Shown piece after piece: positions 58,199-64,000 of a stretch of DNA of 64,000 nucleotides. The first letter of the stretch is position 1, and each line of letters begins with the position of its first letter. The notes beneath the pieces are model-generated. The model had not been told where the DNA came from and ran no database searches. It saw only the letters and a list, made by a program, of their open reading frames with translations. Source of the stretch: Hirsutella rhossiliensis (Eukaryota; Ascomycota; Sordariomycetes; Hypocreales; Ophiocordycipitaceae); assembly GCF_020360975.1 (NCBI RefSeq), contig NW_025408670.1, forward strand, positions 5,890,001-5,954,000, in the 5' to 3' direction. A program made the translations under genes and the position numbers.

Positions 58199-58589
58199 CA
58201 CAGCAAGGCAGACGAATGCTTGACGAAACCGCACCTCTCCGCCAGAACAACACAAAAATCTCGATTTGCAACACCCTCATATGCATGGCTCCAGTGATGC
58301 TTGGTTTGGCGTTTAGAAGATTGGCTGCGGAGGGCACTTTTTTGTTTCCTCATTCCTGTACCATCAGTCGGCCCCTGGAAACCAGTCATGTACATCAGCC
58401 AGGTAGGCGTGGCAAAACTACCTAAATATCAAGCATCAAGATCCAAGTGCTTCATTGCAAGCTTCCCCGCCGCTAGTTGATGGAGTCTCCAATGGCCCCT
58501 TTTACTGGCCGTCTCATCAAAGGATCGTCACAGGTCGTTCTTCTCAGATTAACTCGTAACTCGCCAAGAAACGGGAATCCCAGCGAGTC
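58199..58589. other. Convergent intergenic region
   Basis: 391 bases between the VMA16 and cnxE stops. Nothing beyond presumed 3' untranslated sequence. Confidence 0.6.
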
Positions 58590-60710
58590 TCACGCTCCTC
58601 TTATCGTACTCATCAGCAGAGCGTCGACTCGGGTGCCCTTTTCCAACTTGCCCTTGCCGCTGGGCATGCAGACCAAGGCGTTGGCCGACCTGAGGCTGCC
58701 GACTTTGGAGCTGCGCTGCCCGCCGGTGCTGCCCGCCGTCAACTGCCCATCCGCTCCGACCGTCACCACCGCGCGGTGGTACTCTGGACGCGGGTCTATG
58801 GGGAATTCGTGGGCCAACACCACGGGCACCCTGGGCAGGCCGGCAGGCGAGATGCCGGACTGCTTGTGCAGGGACGGCAGGACGAAGAGGTGGAACGTCA
58901 CCAGCGCCGACGCCGGGTTGCCGGGCAGGGAGAAGACGGCCTTTGAGACGCGGCGCCCGGCGTTGTCCTTGACGGGCACTGTTGCAAACGTCGTCGGCTT
59001 GCCGGGCTTCATGGCGACCCTGCCAAAGTGAATGGTCCCGCCCAGGGCGCGCTCGACCGTCGGCTTGAGCAGGTCCAGCTCGCCCATGGAGACGCCACCG
59101 GTCGTAACGAGCACGTCGGCCTGCCGCAGCCCGCTGCGCAGCGTCTCCTCCAGCGTGCCGGGCGTGTCCTTGGCGATGCCCAGGTCGACCACGTCGAACC
59201 CCCATTCCCTGACGGCAGATATGAGGGTGATGCGGTTCGTGTCGCGGACCTCGCCCAGCCTCAGCGGGCCCGGCCTGCTGTGCTCGATGATTTCGTCTCC
59301 CGTGGACAGGACACCGATGACGGGCCGTCTGAACACCTTGACTTCTGCCACCCCGACCGCGGCAAGTAGGCCAATCTCGCCGCCCACGCCGGTAATCTGC
59401 TCACCCCGGTCAAGGATGACCGAGTCTTTCTGGATGTCGCTCCCGACTTCCCGTACGTTCTCGCCCTCCTTGACACCATCGGCCTGCATCTCAATCTCCC
59501 GCTCCTCCGTCCCGTCGTCCGTCATAGCCTTGAGAATCGTGTCCTCGACCATGATGACAGACGCGGCGCCAGGAGGCAAGGGAGCGCCTGTCGTAATCCT
59601 CGCAACCTCGCCCTCCTTGAGTGGCTTCACCTGGCCGGGGGTCGCGTGCGAGACGGCCGTCACCGGAAACGCCCCCGTCATGTTGCCGCCCTTGGGGACG
59701 ACAGCGGCGTAGCCATCCACGATGCTCGCCCTAAAGGCCGGGACATCTTCCTGAGCCCTCACAGCTTCAGCCAGGACCGAGCCTACGAGTTTCTCATCCA
59801 CGCTTCGTGCAACGACCTCGGGGCCAGGCGTATGCTCGGCAATGAGAGCAAGAGCGTCGTCGACGGATAGCATGGGGTAGGGGGATTCACGATGCCTTCG
59901 CGTGGGTCCCAGTTGTGGATCGTTGGAGAGCGCTTGGCTTGTGTGCCTTACAAGCACTCCGTGTCCATGGCCATGGTGGTGGTGGTGGTGATCATGCCCC
60001 GAGGCATGCTCGGGGGGCCGCGATCCCCCTTGTATGCCTGCGTCAGCTTCAAGCTTCTTGACGCCTCCAGCATGCAAAGCTCGCGAGTCGGCCCCGCAGA
60101 CTTGAAGGCATGCGTGTGGGAGCGTCTTGATGATGGCCTGGAGGTTCTCCTTGGCGCCCTTGGGAGAGCCTGGCAACGTCACAATGACGGATCTATGCCG
60201 CACCCCGGCAACTGGTCGCGACATCATGGCGACTTTTGGGCGCATGTCAGAATGGAGCAAAACGAGCCAGTATCAAGGGGGATCAGGCTTACACGGCGTC
60301 ACGGAGAGGGAAGCGGCCAGCATGGCCTGTACCAAGCCCGGGGCCTGCTTATGGAGCAACGGAGCGATGGCCTTGCAAGATGCCATGAGCCATGTGGGCA
60401 ACGGGCGCACATCAGATGAAATCTAATTTACCTCTGGGGTTCCGTCGGCCGTCGCGAAGCCAGTGCCGCCCGTCGTCACGATGAGATGGGGCGGGTTGGG
60501 GTCGGCGGCCCAGGCCAGGACGTGCTTCTGTATCAGCAGCACATCGTCGGGGACAATGGCCTCGTGGGACACTTGCCATTTCCCGCCGCCGTCTTCGCTC
60601 AGGACTTGGCGGAGAATCGCACTCGATGCATCTGTCGAGAGGCCTTGAGCCGCAGTCGTCGAGACGACAAGTATGGCTGCCGTGAGAGGGGGAGACGCGT
60701 CTCTATCCAT
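58590..60710 (-). CDS. cnxE: CnxE, two-domain molybdenum cofactor synthesis protein (gephyrin type)
   Basis: Three exons (60710-60432, 60371-60293, 60232-58590) encode 666 aa. The N-terminal MogA-like domain (about 1-170) adenylates molybdopterin: LTAAILVVSTTAAQG, HLIVTTGGTGFA, then MMSRPVAGVRHRSVIVTLPGSPKGAKENL. The C-terminal MoeA-like domain (about 245-666) inserts molybdate: DVPAFRASIVDGYAAV, GVLSTGDEI, ADVLVTTGGVSMGELDLLKP, FSLPGNPASALVTFHLFVLP. The order MogA then MoeA is that of gephyrin and fungal cnxE, opposite to plant Cnx1. Between them is a linker with an unusual histidine run (His199-His210, HDHHHHHHGHGH). Moco serves nitrate reductase, sulphite oxidase and xanthine dehydrogenase. 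Introns of 60 nt are GT-AG. Divergent from POP5. Confidence 0.95.
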
Positions 60711-61127
60711 GGCCGTCACGCGACGCACTGATGGAGGGTGAAGTGAGTAGAGATGGAAGCCCGTGATGAGCTCAGGTCTCTGTGGCCTTCTTCTCTTTGA
60801 CGGCTGCAGATGCAAGGCCGAGGCAAGGAAGCTTCCGCCAGTACGAGGTACATGTTGAGGGTATCGACTGGAGCCGGGAGAAGTAGATAGTACCAGTTTA
60901 GTATGTGATTGTGCCCCATCATGCGGCCGTGGAACCCCTATAGTGGGCATAAAGCAACTTCAGAACTAAGTTGAATATACATACGGGCTGCCGAGGCTTC
61001 AACTCCACTCTCTCATTCTTTGCACTTCATCCACCTTCACCCGGTTCACCACCATCTCGGATGCGCACACACGCCATCTCCAGGCCCCTGGAATAGGTCA
61101 TATCTGTCACTCTCCAATACCACAGTC
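60711..61127. promoter_or_regulatory. Divergent promoter between cnxE and POP5
   Basis: 417 bp with nothing beyond short frames. The POP5 side has a CCACTCTCTCATTC pyrimidine tract about 110 bases before its ATG. Confidence 0.45.
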
Positions 61128-61735
61128 ATGGTCCGCATCAAGGAGAGATACCTGCTCGTCAACATTCTTTACCCGCCGGATCCCCCAAAGACTACCAAAA
61201 CCTCTGTGCCCGACTCTGTCGTTCAGCATCAACCTACCGTCGAGAAGCTGACGCCGGCGGCGCTCCTCAAGGCCATCAGAGCAGAGGTCGCAGCCCTGTT
61301 TGGCGACTACGGATTGGGGGCCCTCGAAGGCCACCTATCAGGTAAGGCGATGGCTGCGTCCATCCGTCGTGCGGCCTTGCTGACGCGCCCTTGCCCTCAG
61401 TCAAATATCTGTCCTTGGCCACCTCAACCTTTATCCTCCGATGCGCCAGGGCACATTATCAGATGCTCTGGGCAGCCCTCTTCCTCATGGATCGCGTCCC
61501 CGCTAAGGGCGGGCGACCTTGCATCTTCCGCGTCGTCCGCGTCAGCGGCACCATGCGCAAGGCCGAGGAAGAAGCCATTCGCCAGGCCAGGGGGCTCATT
61601 CTGGCTGCCAAGCAAGAAGCTTCGTCGGCCCCGGCTCACCCGACCGCTGCCGACCAAGACGTGAGGGGTTCCTTCGCGCTCGACACCACCGACAGTGCCA
61701 GCGACGATGCCGCCATGGACCAAGATGACGGCTGA
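61128..61735 (+). CDS. pop5: POP5, shared protein subunit of RNase P and RNase MRP
   Basis: Two exons (61128-61341, 61401-61735; 59-nt intron) encode 182 aa. Pop5 is needed for tRNA 5' maturation and rRNA processing in the nucleus. MVRIKERYLLVNILYP is the diagnostic start; LTPAALLKAIRAEVAALFGDYGLGAL and VKYLSLATSTFILRCARAHYQMLWAALFLM form the conserved RRM-like fold, followed by CIFRVVRVSGTMRKAEEEAIRQARGLI. The last ~45 residues are an acidic Ser/Ala-rich tail. Its stop codon lies 10 bp from that of the convergent GPN2 gene. Confidence 0.95.
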
Positions 61736-61745
61736 AATGGGGGTA

Positions 61746-62940
61746 TCACTTTTTCCTCGTCACCTTGACTCCGCTATCTGCTGGTATCGACATGTTCCCA
61801 AAGTCCGGGTCCATCTCCATATCCCCATCCTCCGCTGCACTGGGCGCGGCAGGCTGCGACTGCTCAAGCTCCATGGCCTGCTCTCGCGCTACCCTCGCCT
61901 GCTCTTCTTCGGCCTCTCGCTCCATCCGATCGTATTCTTCCTTTTGGTCGATCCACCGCTCCTGGATATCGCCCACCTCCAGCATGGACGCCTCGTTCCT
62001 CATCGCGACGGCCCATACGGTATCGTTGGCACCCTCGGCGCCCCCAAAGACGTACCCGCCAGCGCGGTCAATGACCCGCAGCAGATGCAACATGCTCTTC
62101 TTGTTCTCGACGGCCAGAACCTCGTATCGCACCAGGCCATAGCTCTCAATCATGTTGGCAACGGCTTCGTTGAGTCTACCAAACTTCTCGCTGCGCAATG
62201 CCGGGGACTCTGCCTCGAGGTACGGCGTCATGTACGTCAGGTCGTCGACGTCGGTATAGTACTCGAGGTTAAAGGGCAACTCGTCGTACGACGAAACCTT
62301 GTCGATCTTGGATAGCACGTTGACATGTGGCATGTCCATCTGGATCATGGCTCGGAGGGACAAGAGGACATTTGAGATGTATAGAGAGGGTTGTGTGACG
62401 CAGATGGAGTCGGAGAGGTGCACGCAGACCAACTGCTCATTGTCAGCCGGTATGGTCAGCGATGCGCCCGCGGTGGGAAATGCTCACCCTGAAGCCCAGT
62501 TTCTGGAGCTTGTAAAAGATGTTTCTGAGCGAATTGTGATGAGTGTAGAGCTCAACCTGGCCCGGGCAGTCGAACAGAACATATTCGTTCTCAAACTCTG
62601 CCAAGCCTTGCTGCAGCCACTCAAAGTTGTGCTCGAGCTCCTCCAAGGCATATAGGATGCCGCCGTTGGGCCCGAGTCTGTCGTCTAGCATAATATCTTC
62701 CAACTTGACGAGGTTCCGGATGTCGAGCGCCGCCGGATAGTTGGTGTGGTCGTTGGCCGGATCGAGGTTCACGACGGAGCACGCGCGGCCGATGGCGCCC
62801 ATGAACTGGTGCACTGCAGAGCGTCCAGCTGTCAGTCTTGGTCCTTGCATGCGGGCCGGCTGCGGTCGACACTCACTGCCATCGCAGTACGTGCTCTTCC
62901 CAGAGCCAGGACTGCCTAGAACCAGCTGCGCGAAGGGCAT
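61746..62940 (-). CDS. gpn2: GPN-loop GTPase 2
   Basis: Three exons (62940-62877, 62813-62488, 62432-61746) encode 358 aa. GPN GTPases help assemble and import RNA polymerase II and III. MPFAQLVLGSPGSGKSTYCDG carries the P-loop; VVNLDPAND follows; the eponymous Gly-Pro-Asn is at 69-71 (RLGPNGGILYALEEL); FDCPGQVELYTHH is the G3 region and VNVLSKIDK is G4. The C-terminal ~60 residues are a charged Glu/Met-rich helix and an acidic tail ending TRKK. The introns (63 and 55 nt) are GT-AG and the phases close. It is divergent from NTE1 (303 bp) and convergent with POP5. Confidence 0.95.
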
Positions 62941-63243
62941 CTGAGCAGAGAGTCGGACAATGTCTGTCCCTCAAGAGCGCATGATTCTGTGTCGAGCTGG
63001 CGAGTCTCGCCTTTCGAGCGATGTCGGATAATCTCCAGTCGGGTCGGGTAAATCTCGGAAATAGTGGGGCCGCAAAGGGAGCTCCCCGGAGCTGTCAACA
63101 ACCGCAACCCACGACTGTGCAAACCTTGATCATTTCCCACCCCCTCGCCCATTTTTTCGTGCTCCCTTTTCTCGCTACACCACCGGCCGTCTCGCGCCGC
63201 CACACATGATGCTGGCCCCGCGTGTGCGTTGGAATCCGCAGCC
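62941..63243. promoter_or_regulatory. Divergent promoter between GPN2 and NTE1
   Basis: Only 303 bp separate the two start codons, so the two genes must share control sequence. It is pyrimidine-rich on the NTE1 side (CCCACCCCCTCGCCC, 63,138-63,152). Confidence 0.5.
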
Positions 63244-64000
63244 ATGGCGTCTGACTTGTCAAATGCCGCGCACGCCCTCGACAGCGTCTCCAGGAGCCTC
63301 ACGCAGGCCGTGGAGTCGTCGGCCAGGCCACCGTCCGCTCCCTTGAGCACGGCCGGCAGCACAGTGGCAGCCCGGGACGCCTCCGGCTGGGTCGGACTCT
63401 TTGCCTGGCTGCTATTGGCCATCATCAACCTCGTCTCGACTCTCTTGTACTGGATCATCCGCATTGCCACCATCAATGTGCCGCGCATCCTCTACACACT
63501 CTTCTCCACCAGCTGGACGGTGACCATGAATGCCACGACGCTGTATGTACGCTTGCCCTCCGGCGTGCAACGTTCTAGGCTCACACGCTTCTTAGCATGC
63601 TCATCATAGTGGCCGTCGTGTCGGCGGTCAGCTGGGTCGTGAGGTATCGCATCCTCAACATGTACTCGAGGCTTCCTCCTGAGCCTCAGCGCAAGGAGCC
63701 CGAGATCGACCTCTTCCCAGACTCGCATGACGAGGGTGCAAAGCTGGGCCTCTCCAGCTACCTCGACGAGTTCTTGAGTGCCATCAAGATCTTTGGCTAT
63801 CTTGAGCGGTCCGTTTTCCATGAGCTCACGCGCAGCATGCAGACGAGGAAACTCATTGCCGGCGAAACCATCAACCTCGAGGAAGAAAAGGGCTTTTGCA
63901 TCGTCGTCGATGGCCTGGTTGAAATCTTTGTCAAGCCTGGCCTCGACCCCCGGGCTACCGCGCGATCTCGGCATCATGGCTATGAATCCTCGGGCGACGA
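63244..64000 (+). CDS. nte1: NTE1, lysophospholipase (neuropathy target esterase family), 5' part only
   Basis: The gene runs off the window. Exon 1 is 63244-63542 and exon 2 starts at 63596 after a 53-nt GT-AG intron. Nte1 is an ER membrane serine esterase that deacylates phosphatidylcholine. The visible part has an N-terminal luminal/disordered stretch, a first membrane helix ([22 protein letters not shown]), a second ([19 protein letters not shown]), and the first cyclic-nucleotide-binding-like domain ([55 protein letters not shown]). The patatin catalytic domain lies beyond 64,000. The frame also extends upstream to a TTG (63229); ATG 63244 is the first usable start. Confidence 0.93.

Noticed and set aside
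61128..62940. Tight POP5-GPN2 arrangement as an operon-like unit
   Set aside because: The genes are convergent on opposite strands, so they cannot be co-transcribed.

Overview
The window looks like about 64 kb of nuclear chromosome from a filamentous ascomycete (Pezizomycotina, most likely Sordariomycetes/Hypocreales). The evidence is the GC-rich coding sequence, frequent short introns of 48-110 nt (a few longer) with GTRNGN donors and CTAAC-type branch sites, two Zn(II)2Cys6 regulators, ascomycete-type orthologues (septin Cdc3/AspB, cnxE, Ku70/mus-51, NTE1) and low-complexity CAG/CAC/GAC tracts. I infer the lineage from protein style; no search was run. All exon boundaries were read by eye from splice sites and phase, and every multi-exon model I give closes in frame.

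Layout. 1-2.1 kb: non-coding sequence and a frame-broken SRPK-like kinase. 2.4-12 kb: a mitochondrial PPR-type protein, an MFS multidrug/polyamine-type transporter and a 1084-aa Zn2Cys6 regulator. 12.8-16.7 kb: Ku70 and ferrochelatase, divergent from one promoter. 16.7-20.4 kb: gene desert. 20.4-27.3 kb: a septin, FIS1, SPC24 and an unknown membrane protein. 28.6-37.7 kb: a TatD-family hydrolase, an unknown type I membrane protein, a second Zn2Cys6 regulator and an FMN-binding oxidase-like protein. 37.7-41.1 kb: a second desert with small repeats. 41.2-64 kb: a dense housekeeping block with an unknown 402-aa protein, VPS15, U2A'/LEA1, a Dpb3/CHRAC-like histone-fold protein, a CLC Cl-/H+ exchanger, a TMEM42-like transporter, TFIIA gamma, V-ATPase c'' (VMA16), cnxE (molybdenum cofactor), POP5, GPN2 and the start of NTE1.

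The genes do not form a pathway cluster. They serve DNA repair, haem and Moco synthesis, mitochondrial fission, kinetochore and septin function, vacuolar trafficking and acidification (VPS15, VMA16 and possibly the CLC exchanger), basal transcription and RNA processing. Strands alternate strikingly: most neighbours are divergent pairs sharing 300-800 bp promoters or convergent pairs, with POP5 and GPN2 stops only 10 bp apart.

I found no secondary-metabolite cluster, intact transposon, CRISPR array, RNA gene or obvious new multi-gene system. The most interesting signals are in gene structure: a septin start codon apparently isolated on a 4-nt coding exon, two GC-AG introns, a tandem acceptor that would make or break a zinc cluster, a stop-free in-frame intron in SPC24, and several micro-exons.
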